DNA from: Kitagawia praeruptora
Taxonomy: Eukaryota; Streptophyta; Magnoliopsida; Apiales; Apiaceae
Reading direction: 5' to 3'
NCBI GenBank assembly: GCA_037693485.1
Contig: CM075351.1
Span: forward strand, 15,991,001-16,055,000
Length of the DNA stretch: 64,000 bases
The notes under the pieces were generated by a model. That model searched no databases. It saw nothing but the letters and a program-made list of their open reading frames with translations, and was not told where the DNA came from. The translations under genes were made by a program, and so were the position numbers. Shown here in pieces: positions 1 to 11,400 of this stretch (position 1 is the first letter of the stretch; each line of letters starts with the position of its first letter).

Positions 1-1427
1 TGATCTAACATTTTTATTTCTGTTCATGTGTTGTCGAGGAGCAGTCTTATTAGCACATGCATGATTACCATTAAAGTAAGCAGACATCACATTAAAAGCA
101 CAAGACATACAATTTACAACACCACATGCTTTATGATTAGAATCAATGATAGGCATGGTATTCATGTTAGATATGTTATTATTCTGCTCCAACTTATTAT
201 CACCTAACTCAATTTTAGATGAACTGGGAACAAACTTCACTGGTTTCATGGAAACAACCTTATTAGATTTAACATTTTTGGTTGTAGGTGCCTTAACAGA
301 TTTTTCATTATCAATGACTATGTCATTAGCACTGTCCTCATTTCTCATTTCTTCTTGAATCACAATAGAATACATGTTTGGTGGTTCAGAAACAGATTCT
401 TTAAACATGGGTTTTTCAACATTCTTGAGAACGTGTGGTATACCTCTTTCTTTAGCAGGAATAGGATTAGCAGAATGATTGCTCAAAGAACCAACAGCTT
501 CCTTGTAACCAAACCCTATTCCTACAGTTTGTTCTCTAGCTTTTTTGTTGAAGTGCTCTTTGGAAACTTTAAAAGAATTATAACAAGCTCTAATCTGTGT
601 TTCAAGTTCTCTAATCCTGATGTCTTGTTCAGCAATCCTATCAACTTGTTTTACCATGTATTCTCCTAGACCCTTTTCTTTGTAGTTAAGACGAGCTATT
701 TCTTTTATTTGTTGATCTTGATTATCAGGCACCTTTTTTAACTCTAACACTTCATTTTCAAGTTTAGTGTTTAATAGAGTTATTCTTTCAATTGTTTTCT
801 GTGCACAACCCATGGAACTATATAAGCTATTAATCAACTCAGCGTCAGTAAGAATTACCGGTGTGGTGTAATAAGTTGATGACTCATAATTTGCTACCAG
901 CGCAAAATCCTCAATCTCCTCTTCATCACTGTCTAAATCATCCCAGCACCTTTCCCGAGCTACAATCACCTCCTTTTCAGAGCTGTAAGGTTGAACAACC
1001 TTAGCTTCCATTTTCACCGAGGCTTCACCAACCAAAGCAGTAGAAGTGTCATCTACCCGTTCCTCATTTACTGTCAAAATGGTATCCCAGATATGCTTTG
1101 CATCTTTACAATTAACAACATGATTTTGCATGATTAAATCTAGGGATTCCATCAAAATCAGCTGTAGGTTCATATCCAGGGCAGCTTCCTCCTTTTCAGC
1201 AGGGGTATAATTATTAGGATCCTTTGGATACGTCCTTTCAGCAAATTCAACAACTCCATCCACAATTACTTCCTCTTCTGTAACCATATGAATTATTGGC
1301 CCGGTTTTCAATATTCCTAAATATTTAGGATTGGCCACTTGTAGAAAAAGGGTCATTTTTTTTCCCACAATTCATAATTTTCCTTGTCAAATATGGGTAT
1401 CTTAACAGAACCAACTTTTGAAGACAT
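1..1427 (-). CDS. Gag (start of gag-pol) of SIRE-like Copia C1, open to the window edge
   Basis: A minus-strand frame is open from an ATG at 1356 to base 1, about 452 codons, so it is truncated only by the window edge. The family-type start is the ATG at 1427 (MSSKVGSVKIPIFDKENYE). A run of eight A (1356-1363) is one short there, so the first 24 codons are out of frame with the rest: either a frameshift or internal initiation at 1356. The protein begins like Copia Gag (LWEKK, then MTLFLQVANPKYLG). It continues through an acidic stretch (DDLDSDEEEIEDF) and a helical, probably coiled-coil segment (ELETQIRACYNSFKVSKEHF). It ends in a Cys-rich part (ACGVVNCMSCAFN). Gag would package the element RNA in cytoplasmic particles. 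No RT or integrase is visible because they would lie further left. SIRE assignment rests on gag style and on the related element at 36812. Confidence 0.7.
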
Positions 1428-1510
1428 GATGAATTTTTAAGTGAGTTAAAAATTCAAGATAAATTTTTAATTGAATAAAAATAGGATCTTGATTTGTGTA
1501 TCAATCAATA

Positions 1511-1523
1511 GGCTCTGATGCCA
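1511..1523 (-). other. Primer binding site of C1
   Basis: The minus strand reads TGGCATCAGAGCC two bases after the LTR end (…CCTAACA). This is a one-mismatch version of the initiator tRNA-Met PBS (TGGTATCAGAGC) used by most plant Copia elements. It fixes the orientation of C1 and the inner LTR border at 1526. Confidence 0.8.
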
Positions 1524-1525
1524 AT

Positions 1526-3430
1526 TGTTAGGTCCGATAAGATTGTAGAAGGGGGGGTTGAATACAATCTATATCAATTTCTCGAAATTTGTCCGTTAAA
1601 TAAAATTTAGTTTAGACAAATTTGTGCGGAATTAATTGAAACAAATTTTCAAGTTGAATATAACAATATATTAACTTGATGGGTGTTACAATTTCAGTAC
1701 AGATTAATTATCAAGATGATAAAAACTAATTAGAAAATTCGACATGAACTTTTCTAATTTAGTTAATAAAAATAAAGATAAGAACTAGGAAACTTAATTC
1801 GCTAGTAGTACAAGAATCACAAATAATCAAGTTCCACCGGATAAAATATTACAAAGGAGATGAACTTGATTTTACAGAAATTAATTTGTTCTTGTGGTGT
1901 TCTTGAGCTTTTTGAGAGAGAAGAAGGCTGCTGGGTTTGTTTTTTCTTGTCCGTGTATGTTGTGTCTATGATGCTCCTGGTTATATCAACAAAACAAAGC
2001 TTCTGTCTTTGTTTTACACTTGTTTAGACTATCCAGAGACTATCAAATGACTTGCAGACTATCCACAGACTACCGGTATGACTATCAGCTCTCTGCAGAC
2101 TACCGGTGTGACTATCTGGCTTGGCAGACTACCCAACTCTTTCTCCAGACTATCAGAATGACTATCCTGATAGTCTTTCATACATGATTTTTCTGGTAGA
2201 CTATCATGCAGACTTTCTGGTAGACTATTTCCTTAGCAGACTATCAACCTGTGCAGACTATGCTTTGCAGACTATCTCACAGACTATCAGAGATAGACTT
2301 TTAACAATAAAACCATAGTCTAAAAACATTTCTGATAGTCTTTAGCAATTTATATTAATTCTAAATTAATTAATTCAATAATTAACTTAATAAATAAATT
2401 AATTCTTGAAGAATTAATTTGTTAATTAAGTTAACTAAATAATTTAAATTAATTAATAAAGAATTAATATAATTCTTTTTCTTGGTCATGCAGACTATCC
2501 TGGCCACTTTTGAATTCGTTGTCTTCTTTTGTAAGTCAGCTTGGCATTGTTTTTCATTCATTTGTTTAATAAATCAATCAACCATTCTTGATCAATTCGC
2601 GTGGCCATCTTTTAATTAATTAAGAGAGGTTTCGTTCAAATGATTTTTAACTCGCACGGCTTATAATCTTTAATTAATAAATAATTATTTTAATCCAGAA
2701 ATTATAAAAATAAATATCTAATATTATTAGATATTTATAAATATAATTTTCTAAATAAATAAAATATTTATTAATATAAATAAATCATTAAGCTCTAAGT
2801 TGCGGTTACCTGAGCGTCTGGAACCGAACTCCTTTTGCTTAACAAAAAATATATCAATTCCAACCGGAGTTCCAGCTTTAAGAATATTTCACTTTGCATT
2901 TCTTTGTGATAAATATTTTTCCTCACAGCCAGTCCACTTGATAGTTTTATCCTTGTGGTTAATTAATTTAGCACTTCTGTTGCTTGCACAATGATTTTCT
3001 CTCTTACCAGTCTTGATATCCTGAACCACTGAAGTTAATAACGAACAACCACTGTTAAATGTTGACACTCGATGTATTGTCTGGTTCATGAGTGACAAAC
3101 CGCAGTGACTGTTCTTCATATATTGACTTTAAAATCTGGTTCCTTTTCTTTTCTCATCTCTCTTCAATTCTTCTGTACTATCTCTGTCACTGTTGAAATC
3201 TCTATCACTTTAAATGAATCCACTTCTTAATGAATACTTTACTGAGGCTTGATCAAATGTCTGAACTTCTTTCAATGCAGTAATTCTTCAAGTCTGTAGA
3301 TTGACCTTGATCTTTTTCTTCTTACAGATAATACAATCTGAGATTCCTTGTGACAGTCTATATACTATTTACTATTACAATCTTGTTTAAGTTGAGTTGT
3401 ATCCTCGAAATACAAATAGGCTACATCATA
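1526..3430 (-). repeat. 5' LTR of C1 (about 1.9 kb)
   Basis: Inner border TGTTAGGTCC at 1526 sits next to the PBS. The U5 end shares the wording tgtagaaggggggttgaatac with the LTR of the second SIRE-like element at 36812, so they belong to related families. The LTR contains a dense array of the word GACTATC (2027-2340), an extremely AT-rich stretch (2340-2480 and 2640-2790), and no credible protein. Short ORFs inside (2121-2318, 2800-3119) are made of these repeats and are not called. Confidence 0.7.
2027..2340. repeat. GACTATC word array inside the C1 LTR
   Basis: Eleven exact GACTATC words, several preceded by gca, and near variants (GACTACC three times, GACTATT, GACTATG, GACTTTC) lie in one orientation in about 270 bp. 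Two inverted copies (GATAGTC) sit near 2192 and 2334, and one outlier is at 2493. Spacing is irregular, so it is not a classical tandem satellite. Read in the element's sense the word is GATAGTC, which carries a GATA core. Confidence 0.8.
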
Positions 3431-3439
3431 TGCCTTTCA

Positions 3440-5594
3440 ACTCCTCAGTTTTTGGTACTTCATATGACGAGTGTTTGCATAATCTTGGCCTGGTATTGAA
3501 ACGTTGTGTGGAGACCAATTTAGTACTTAATTGGGAGAAGTGTCACTTTATGGTGCAAGAGGGGATCATTCTTGGGCACAAGGTATCTAGCAAGGGGCTT
3601 GAAGTGGATAGGGCCAAGGTGTAGACAATCGAAAATCTTCCTCCACCTATCTCTGTTAAAGGAATTCGCAGTTTTCTTGGTCATGCGGGATTCTATAGGC
3701 GATTCATTCAAGACTTCTCAAAAATTTCTAAACCTTTGTGTAACTTGTTGGAGAAGGATGTTCCTTTCAAGTTTGATGATGAGTGCCTTGCAGCTTTTGA
3801 GCTCTTGAAGAAGAAGTTGACTACTACACCTGTCATTACCGCACCTAATTGGGAGGAACCGTTCGAGCTGATGTGTGATGCTAGTGACTATGATGTTGGA
3901 GCTGTGCTAGGGCAAAGGAAGGATAAAATTTTTCATGTGGTTTACTATTCTAGTAAAACCCTCAATGATGCCCAGCTGAACTACACCACTACTGAAAAGG
4001 AGTTGTTGGCCGTTGTCTACGCTTTTGAGAAATTCAGATCTTATTTGCTTGGTACGAAGGTGATTGTTTACACAGATCATGCTGCTATTCGATATCTCAT
4101 GTCGAAGAAGGATTCAAAGCCGAGATTGATTCGTTGGGTGCTGTTATTGCAAGAATTTGATGTGGAAATCAAAGATAGGAAGGGCACGGAAAATCAAGTA
4201 GCGGATCATCTCTCACGTTTGGAGGACCACAGTAAGGATTCACATGGCAAATCTCTTATTAATGAATCTTTTCCAGATGAGCAACTTTTTGGGGTGCAAG
4301 GTGAAGAGCCATGGTTTGCAGATTATGTGACCTATCTTGTGAGTAATGTCATCCTTCCGGAATTTTCTTATGCTCAAAAGAAGAAGTTTCTACATGATGT
4401 GAAGTGGTACCGTTGGGACGAGCCATTCTTGTTCAAGCTTGGTGTGGATCAGATTTTGAGGAGGTGCATTCCTTATAGTGAGACGGAAAGTATTTTGCAT
4501 GATTGCCATTCTACCACATATGGAGGCCATTATGGTGGTGATAAAACAGCTCAGAAAGTACTTCAAGCGGGATTCTATTGGCCAACTCTGTTTAAAGATT
4601 CTCATAGGTTCGTGATGAGTTGTGATCGATGCCAACGGGTTGGTAATATCTCTAGGAGGAACGAGATGCCTCTTAATACTATTCTTGAAGTTGAGATTTT
4701 TGATGTGTGGGGAATTGATTTCATGGGTCCGTTTGTTTCATCTTGCAACAATCAGTACATTCTCTTGGCAGTGGATTATGTGTCTAAATGGGTCGAGGTG
4801 AAGGCTTTACCGACCAATGATGCTAAGGTGGTGCTGAATTTTCTTCACAAGCAGATTTTCACGCGTTTTGGGACTCCACGAGCTATAATCAGTGATGAGG
4901 GGACACACTTCTATAATCGTCAGTTTACTACTATGATGGCAAAGTATAATGTGACGCATCGTGTTGCCACTGCTATCATCCCTAAACTAATGGTCAAGCG
5001 GAGGTTTCGAATCGTGAAATCAAAAGAATTCTTGAGAAAGTGGTAAATCCTTCAAGGAAGGATTGGTCGTTGAAGTTAGGTGAGGCGGTTTGGGCGTATA
5101 GAACTGCTTACAAGACACCCCTAGGTATGTCTCCTTATCAGTTGGTTTTTGGTAAGGCTTATCATTTGCCGGCCGAGCTAAAGCACAAGGCCTATTGGGC
5201 GTTGAAGAAATTGAATTTAGATATCACGGTTGCGAGTGAGAAACGTCTACTTCAGTTAAATGAGCTTGAGGAATTTCGTGAACAGGCTTTTGAGAACGCG
5301 AAAATGTACAAGGAGAAGGTTAATAGGTGGCATGATAAGAAGTTGGTGCATAAGTCATTTGTGTCAGGTCAACAGGTGTTGCTTTACAATTCTCGCCTTA
5401 AACTTTTTCCGGGTAAACTTAAGTCAAAGTGGTCGGGTCCGTTTACAGTCAAGTCAGTATTTCCTAATGGAGCAGTGGAAATATTTAAGGGTTTTATTGA
5501 TGATTCTTTCAAGGTGAATGGACATAGACTTAAGCCTTATTTTGGTGGTACGGTAAACCGTGAGAAGGTTGCCACTATTTTATTTCGTTCGTGA
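3440..5594 (+). pseudogene. Athila pol: RT C-terminus, RNase H, integrase (broken)
   Basis: The frame starts abruptly inside RT (SVFGTSYDECLHNLGLVLKR), after the catalytic block. RT thumb (FLGHAGFYRRFIQDFS) comes next, then RNase H (DASDYDVGAVLGQ, KELLAVVYAF, TDHAAIRYL). Integrase follows, with an HHCC zinc finger (HDCHSTTYGGHYGG…CDRCQ) and a DDE core: D in WGIDFMGPF, D in IISDEGTHF, and E in the damaged NGQAE block. The C-terminal integrase part ends at 5594 (PYFGGTVNREKV). Lesions seen: TAG at 3622-3624, a one-base deletion near 4973 and TAA at 4983-4985. The frame from 4986 to 5594 is then open. These enzymes would copy element RNA and insert the cDNA. Between 3431 and 3440 the join to the C1 LTR is not resolved to the base. 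Confidence 0.88.
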
Positions 5595-5605
5595 TTTTTC
5601 GGAAG

Positions 5606-5655
5606 AATGTCAAGCTAATGACATTAAAGAAGCGCTTTTTGGGAGGCAACCCAAA
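5606..5655 (+). other. Two-hairpin motif at the pol/env border of Athila-1
   Basis: Twelve bases after the pol stop lies hairpin I: AATGTCA at 5606-5612 pairs with TGACATT at 5619-5625. A perfect palindrome AAGCGCTT (5630-5637) follows. Hairpin II is TTTGGG (5638-5643) pairing with CCCAAA (5650-5655) across the loop AGGCAA. The same block occurs in the deleted Athila derivative at 55178-55228, where one pair in each hairpin has changed on both sides (T:A to C:G). That supports a base-paired RNA function. The role is unknown; candidates are translation, splicing or packaging control. Confidence 0.75.
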
Positions 5656-6476
5656 TTTGGTTGTATATTTTAGTAGGGGCGTAGGCTTGTTTTTGCTAAA
5701 AAAAAACAAAATTCGGACAGTTTCAACAGTGAATTGCACGCGACTTGTCGCAAGTTCTGCGCCACATCAGGGCCATGCTTCTGTTCAGGAGGAGTTATGT
5801 GCGTGTGTTGTTTTTTGTTAGAAAAAAAAAGACAAAAATCGGAAATTGATTCAACAGAAGTTCCACGCGCCATATCACATATACTGAGCCGTGTCTTGCA
5901 AAACATTCTGTCCATGATTAGTGTCTGTGTATATGTGTTTAACACATATTGAAAGGAAAAAAAATATAATAATTGGACAGGGGATGTGACGAGCCGCATC
6001 GCACAATCTGCGCCATATCGTGGCTAACTTTCTGCCCAGCCAGTTTTGTTCGAATTTTATGTGTTCTAATACACATATTAAATAAATATTCATCTCCCAA
6101 ATCAATTCCAACCCCTTTTCTAATTATTATCTCCACCTAAAATCCTAATTCTAGTCCATATTATTCCCAATTATTCCCAATCCATCTCTTATTTCATATT
6201 TTTTTTTCTCTTCTCATCTATATATACACCTATAGACACACAAATTCTACCCCATTCCAATTAATTTCAAGGCTTCAAGGATCAAGTTTGGGGATTTTTA
6301 ATTGTAAGTTTCACCTCTCCGGTTCGTATTTGGGGTATATTTCTTCCTTTTATTTTGATATTACGAATTGTGTTCTTGCATTATTAGGGTTGTGTGTTCT
6401 TGATTATTTGGGGGGTTTTGTGAATTCAAATTTTTTGTGGATTGTGGTGAATTTTGTGAGTTGGGTATTGATTTAT
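5656..6476 (+). other. Athila-1 pol-env spacer, noncoding
   Basis: There is no credible ORF. Two A-rich tracts (near 5698 and 5821) are followed by diverged similar segments: attcggacag/aatcggaaat, then atcgcgcc-like words. This suggests an old internal duplication. The last 300 bases turn pyrimidine-rich and lead to a TATA-like box at 6219 and then the env-like ORF. Confidence 0.5.
6219..6226 (+). promoter_or_regulatory. TATA-box-like site upstream of the env-like ORF
   Basis: TATATATA is preceded by a T/C-rich run (6190-6217) and followed by an A/C-rich start-like region (acacctatagacacacaa). It lies about 250 bases before the env-like ATG at 6477. This is the normal look of a plant core promoter. 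It is also AT-rich DNA, so chance is possible. Confidence 0.35.
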
Positions 6477-7512
6477 ATGGCGCCTAAGCGTAAACGAGGT
6501 AGTACTAGTACCCGTCCAACCTCGAATGAGGATGCTAGTGGAGGTAATGGGGGGAAATTTGTGTCGGTGGAAGCTCAAAACGAGTATGATAAATTGATGG
6601 CGAGGTCGATTGCTAAGGAAAGAGGGTTTTTTCCGATCAACCATTCGGATTTGGCTTGTATGATTCGAGGACATGGTTTTCAGGGTTTGTGTAAGACACC
6701 TTCTCCGGTTCCTTTGGGTGTTGTTAGGGAGTTTTATGCTAATCCAAAGATGGAGAAGAGTGGTATTTGTATGGTTCGAGGTAAGCAAGTGGACTATCGG
6801 GTGAATGCTATTCGTCGGATTTTGAGACAACCCTCGAAGCTAGGTTACTTTTCTGGCCTCGGCTATGAACAAGTTCGCACGGGCGTGGAACTCGTTTATT
6901 TGTGCTAATATTTTGCCTTCATCTCATCCGGCCGATGTGACTGTGCCGAGAGCCATTATTTTGTGGGGCATTCTTAAAGGCAAGTATATTGATGTGGCTT
7001 ATTTGGTACATCAGAACATACTGCGGTTTTTGAGCAATGGTGGACAGTCAGCTATTCCGCATGCTTCTATTGTAGCGGGTTTGTGTATGGAGGCCGGAGT
7101 TATTTGGGATGTAGATGAGCCGTTGCAGATGCCGGCTAGTTCTATTGTGGATGCTACTATTAATGGGATGGTGGAATGGCCTGGCGGCATTCCACATCAC
7201 CATGGTTTAGGTTATCGGGTTCATGGTCCTGGTGAGGCAGGAGTGGATGTTCCTAGGGTTGCTCGAGCTGGTCCTAGCCGCCGAGGTGTTGATATGTCAG
7301 GGTTGGATGCTTATTTTTGTGGATTGACTAGGAGGTTGGATGCTATGACTAGGAGGATTGATGCTATACATGCTAGTAACCGGGAGTATGCTGAGGATAT
7401 GGCTGCAGCTTTGAGAGATGTGGGACTTGAGGCACGGTGGCCCGTCTATGGAGCCCGTACGCCGTATCCACCGCCTGATTCACCCGATGAGGGTGATGAC
7501 CCTGATGAGTAG
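6477..7512 (+). pseudogene. Athila env-like ORF (plant transposon ORF2), frameshifted
   Basis: It starts at ATG 6477 (MAPKRKRGSTSTRP), with a basic, Ser/Thr-rich N-terminus that resembles a nuclear-localisation signal. The conserved core of the post-pol ORF of Athila elements follows (KERGFFPINHSD, VPLGVVREFYANP, VRGKQVDYRVNAIRRIL). At about 6850-6870 the frame shifts. The continuation is WNSFICANILPSSHPADVTVPRAIILWGILKGK and then a long low-complexity C-terminus rich in Arg and Asp (RRLDAMTRRIDAI, PPPDSPDEGDDPDE). No signal peptide or clear fusion or membrane segment is visible, so env-like is a positional label for this family. The sister element at 52550 has lost this ORF entirely. Confidence 0.75.
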
Positions 7513-7558
7513 GTACGTTTTTCTATCCCTCGTATTTACTTCCATTCAATGCGGATAT

Positions 7559-7574
7559 TTTAAGTTTGGGGGTG
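7559..7574 (+). repeat. Internal duplicate of the Athila polypurine tract
   Basis: TTTAAGTTTGGGGGTG occurs here, 46 bases after the env-like stop, and again base for base at 13278-13293 directly before the 3' LTR. The sister element at 52550 has the same pair (55284-55299 and 57039-57054). It could act as a second plus-strand primer, or it may be a relic of an ancient duplication. Confidence 0.7.
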
Positions 7575-8409
7575 GTTTGAGGGATTAGTAGTTGTTGCAT
7601 TATTTGTTCATGTAGGATTTCATGCTTTGCATATTAGTAGTAGTAAATTATGAATTTATGTTCGTGTTATCTACGTTTGTTTCATATAGGACATTCTGTT
7701 TTTATTTTCGTATTTCATGTGAGTTCATAATAGTTGCATTTGCACCCATGCTTGATAGGAATTTTGTGTTGTTGACACTTTTGATTGAGAAGTGATATGC
7801 TTTGTTCTTGTGCACACACATACACTAGTAAGTTGAAGCTAGTAGACTTATTGAATGTTGTAAGTGATTAGAAGGACATGAATATGTGCAAGATGATTTA
7901 GTTTGCATGCTTTGAATACAAGTTGGTGCATTAGAGAGATTTTTACTTGGGATTGAGTATGTTTTGCCACCAAGTGAGTTTTTGAGCCTTATTGCATATT
8001 TGCAATTTATTCGTTTGCTTGAGTGTCCACGGATTGTTTGCATTGCTAGCAGTTGTTTGAGGTCTTTCTTGAAACGCATGACATTATTTGACGATTAAAA
8101 TGATAAAGGCATTTAGGAATAATCGCATATTTTCCCATATTACCACACCATATTTACATGATCAATTAGTTAACCCGTTGAGCTTAATCCAATTTTTCGG
8201 TGACATACCACATTACTTGCCTAGACCTTTTTCTTGTATTGGCCTTACATTAATTTGAACCCACATTGTCAAAGGCTAGTAGAGTGCTTAAGGGAGTAAT
8301 AAGGTATGCAAGGAGGGGTTTACTGTTGGTCGTACTTCTGGGGGAAATATTGAAATTGGGTTTGTTTACTTGATAGTCGGCATATGTAATAAATTCATGG
8401 GATCATTGT
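7575..8409 (+). other. Athila-1 3' noncoding region, first part
   Basis: This shows about 95 percent identity by eye to 55300-56150 of the Athila derivative. No ORF with family support: a minus-strand ORF at 7825-8079 has a counterpart at 55588-55845, but both its ends differ. The region continues at 12371 after the inserted solo LTR. Confidence 0.7.
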
Positions 8410-11400
8410 TGTAACGACCCGGAAAATTACGTGTAATTTATTATATTAAAATATATTTTTAGTTGATTTTACTGTGTGTTAGTTTATTTTTAATGTATTT
8501 AAACGCGTTATGATTTTTATTAAATAGGAAAATTATCCCATACGTGTTATGTGACTTCTGTGTAGCATAAATTATTTTATTCTATTTTTCTGTAATTTTT
8601 ATATTTTTAGAATACAGTTATTTCGCATTTTAATTTCCGGATCCAGCCCCTATACTGAATCCGAGGCCTTGATTTTGATAAAATTATTTTTATATAATGA
8701 TAGGATATTTAAAGATGCATTATTTTGTAATTTTTGTAATGTTCATAATTTTTGGAAAATTTTGACATATATATTGTATTTGTTTAAAAATAAAAATTTT
8801 ACATTTTTATCCCATAAAAATTATTTTTAGGGCTTAATAATTTTAATTAGGGGTTAAAAATATTTTTGGGGTATTAATTTTCAGATTTATATAAATAGCA
8901 GAATTTTATTTTTAATTGTTAAAATTAATCAAAAATCAGATTTTTGATTTTATTTTCTGGAAAATTCTTTTAAAATTGTTCTTGGTGTTCTTGAGGATCA
9001 ATCGGACTTTTGAGAGTGATTCCGGCATCCAAATCGTTCATGTGGGTAACCAAACTGAATCTCTTGATCTCTACTACATGTTTATGTGTGTTTTAACATC
9101 CAAAATTGCTTAAATCGAAAATTCATAATTTTAGTTTAATATTCGAATTTTCTCGAATTTATTTTGGATTGTAGGATGATTTGTTGTTGATGTGGTTAGT
9201 GTCTATAGATTGTATACAATCTCAGGAGTTTAATCATGATTTTTATTTGATTTTTCATGCCCGATTTAAGCAAGTCGAGTTTTAGTGGGGGTGAAATTTA
9301 AAGATCGATTTTTCTGGATTTCTGAGTGATTTGTTGCTGTTGTTGATGATTGATATAGCTTGTATGAGTAATAAGCTTCGTGTTGGTGTATAAAACATTG
9401 GATTTGGTGGAGAAATGAGAAAAATCGCAGTTTACCGGTGAGGTCGCCGGATTTTACTTCTGTTTTGACCGGATTCTGGGTTCGGGTGATGCTGGGTTAG
9501 TTTGATTGGTATGGTTGAGTTTAGAATGTGATTTGGAGTGTGTTTGTACTTAAAAACGTAACAAATGGTACGTTTTGGAGATGGCCGGAGTTTGGCCGGA
9601 TTTGTTTCCGGTTGCCGGATTCTGGTAAACCTCCATTGTTGGAGGTGGTGTTCTTCGAAGCATTCATACGAAGAACAGTGAAGGTGGTGATGAACAGTGC
9701 CCATTTGATCTTCAAAATCTGAAAACCAAATTCTGAAAATGATTTTGGAAAATTATTTTCCAAATTTTATTATAAATTCGAATTTTATTTTCAGAAATTA
9801 GAAAAATCATTTTTAAATTTCGAAAAATTATTTTTAATTTCGAAAAATAGTTTTAAAATTTTAATAAATTATTTTTAATTCGAAATTTATTTTATTTGAT
9901 TATTTTAAATTTATTTAGCTAATATCTTAATTAATTTAAATTGATTGGTTAATTAATAATAATCAATTAATTTAATTAATTAAATATTATTTAAATATAA
10001 TTGAAAATAATCAGATTTAATTATTTTGGAAAATAAAATGATTTATTTATTTTCTAAATATTATTTTACCTTTAATATTTATTTCTTTATTTGTTTTATT
10101 TGTTTAAAATGTAATAAAATTGTTTTAAAATTCTAAAAATAATCCGGGAGCGATAAAAATAGTTTTAAAATTCTAAAATTATTTATAAACCCGGATTAAA
10201 TATTTATTAAAATATTTTTGGGATCCAATAATTACCCGGAGGGTTTATTAGCGATCCTTTTTGATTCAAAAAAGGGTATTTAAATCTTTTAAAATTCTTT
10301 TAAGTGCTTTAAAAATATTTTTTTAAAATATTCTAAAATTATTTTGAGTGCTCTTTTAAATTGTGAGTCGTATCTGCTATGTGAATTACGTGCTATGTGA
10401 TTATGTGATCTACTTATCAAGTCCTTATACGTGCAATGTAAATTGTCAAGGTATTAAGTAGCAAGGGTTAGGTTATAAATTGAGTTGTGATCGATATATA
10501 TATAGTTAATGTGTGTTAATTGTTTATGTGGTTTATATTATAAGATGTCATTAAGAGTAGATGATATTTTCTTTGATTTACTGGAAACGATGGTCGAATA
10601 TCGTTTATGTTCGCAAGGATTAATTGTTGAATATTGACTTAGGTTTGTGAGCGGAGATAAGTAAATGTTTAATAAAGGAGATTGGAGATGGATGAAATAT
10701 TCCTTGTGGGTTATGAATAAGGTTAGAGATGGATGCAATATTGTTTGTGGATTGTGATAAAGAAGGTTGGAGATGAAAGTATTGTTTATGGAATTGCTGG
10801 TTTACTTGTGAGGTGTTTTAACACCGGGAAAACGCCTATGTTCAAAGGGGACATTTCCAATTATTTTCTTTCGACAAAGATATTGGTAAGCAGGGTTAAT
10901 ATGTTCGAATGGAGTTTACAAGTGTTTAGAAAAGTAGAACTTGATGTCTGAAGACTGATGTACCAGCTTATGCTTGATTATAGAAGTAAACGCGCGGGCT
11001 CGATGTCGGCGGATCAGACTCGTGGCAATCGCAAGAGCGTCAAACCAACGAATGATTGAAATAGAAGATCGTGATGCCGTAAGATAGAAGAAGAAGGTAG
11101 ACGGGTTACCTCGACTTTGCGCAATAGCTAAGGACCAGAGGCAAGTATTTTTTTTTTTTTTTATCTTAAACACTGTTTATTTTATATTTCATTGATTCAT
11201 ATCATGACGAATAGCTATTGTTCAGAGCTATTTGTGATTCTTAAATATTTTTGTGCGAACTCAGTTGCTTGATATTGGTACCCTTGATGTGGGGAATTGT
11301 TTAAGATAAACTCTTCATATCCTTATTATCGTAGTAAATAATAGGGATGTGAACTGTATGTGAAACTAAGCATTTCCTGTTGAATTCGGAAATTGCTCTA

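Larger units (their letters stand above)
1..3430 (-). mobile_element. SIRE-like Ty1/copia element C1, 5' part (cut by window edge)
   Basis: Read on the minus strand, the element starts near 3430 with an LTR. A primer binding site and the beginning of gag follow, and it leaves the window at base 1. Its right end abuts the middle of an Athila reverse transcriptase, where the RT block preceding SVFGTSYDEC is missing, so C1 most likely inserted into the Athila RT. The other half of both elements would then lie left of the window. The outer LTR boundary is uncertain: ends at about 3426 (…ctaca) or 3439 (…ttca) both give a terminal CA. The target-site duplication cannot be checked because the other flank is outside. 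Confidence 0.75.

Noticed and set aside
2121..2318. 65-aa ORF rich in Asp-Tyr-Pro
   Set aside because: It is a translation of the GACTATC word array.
2027..2340. CRISPR-like or satellite array
   Set aside because: Units are 7 bases, irregularly spaced, without constant spacers, and the DNA is a plant LTR.
7825..8079. Minus-strand ORF in the Athila 3' noncoding region with a counterpart at 55588-55845
   Set aside because: The two copies differ at both the start and the stop, and the shared middle is explained by about 95 percent DNA identity. A 3-base indel keeps frame, but one indel is weak evidence.
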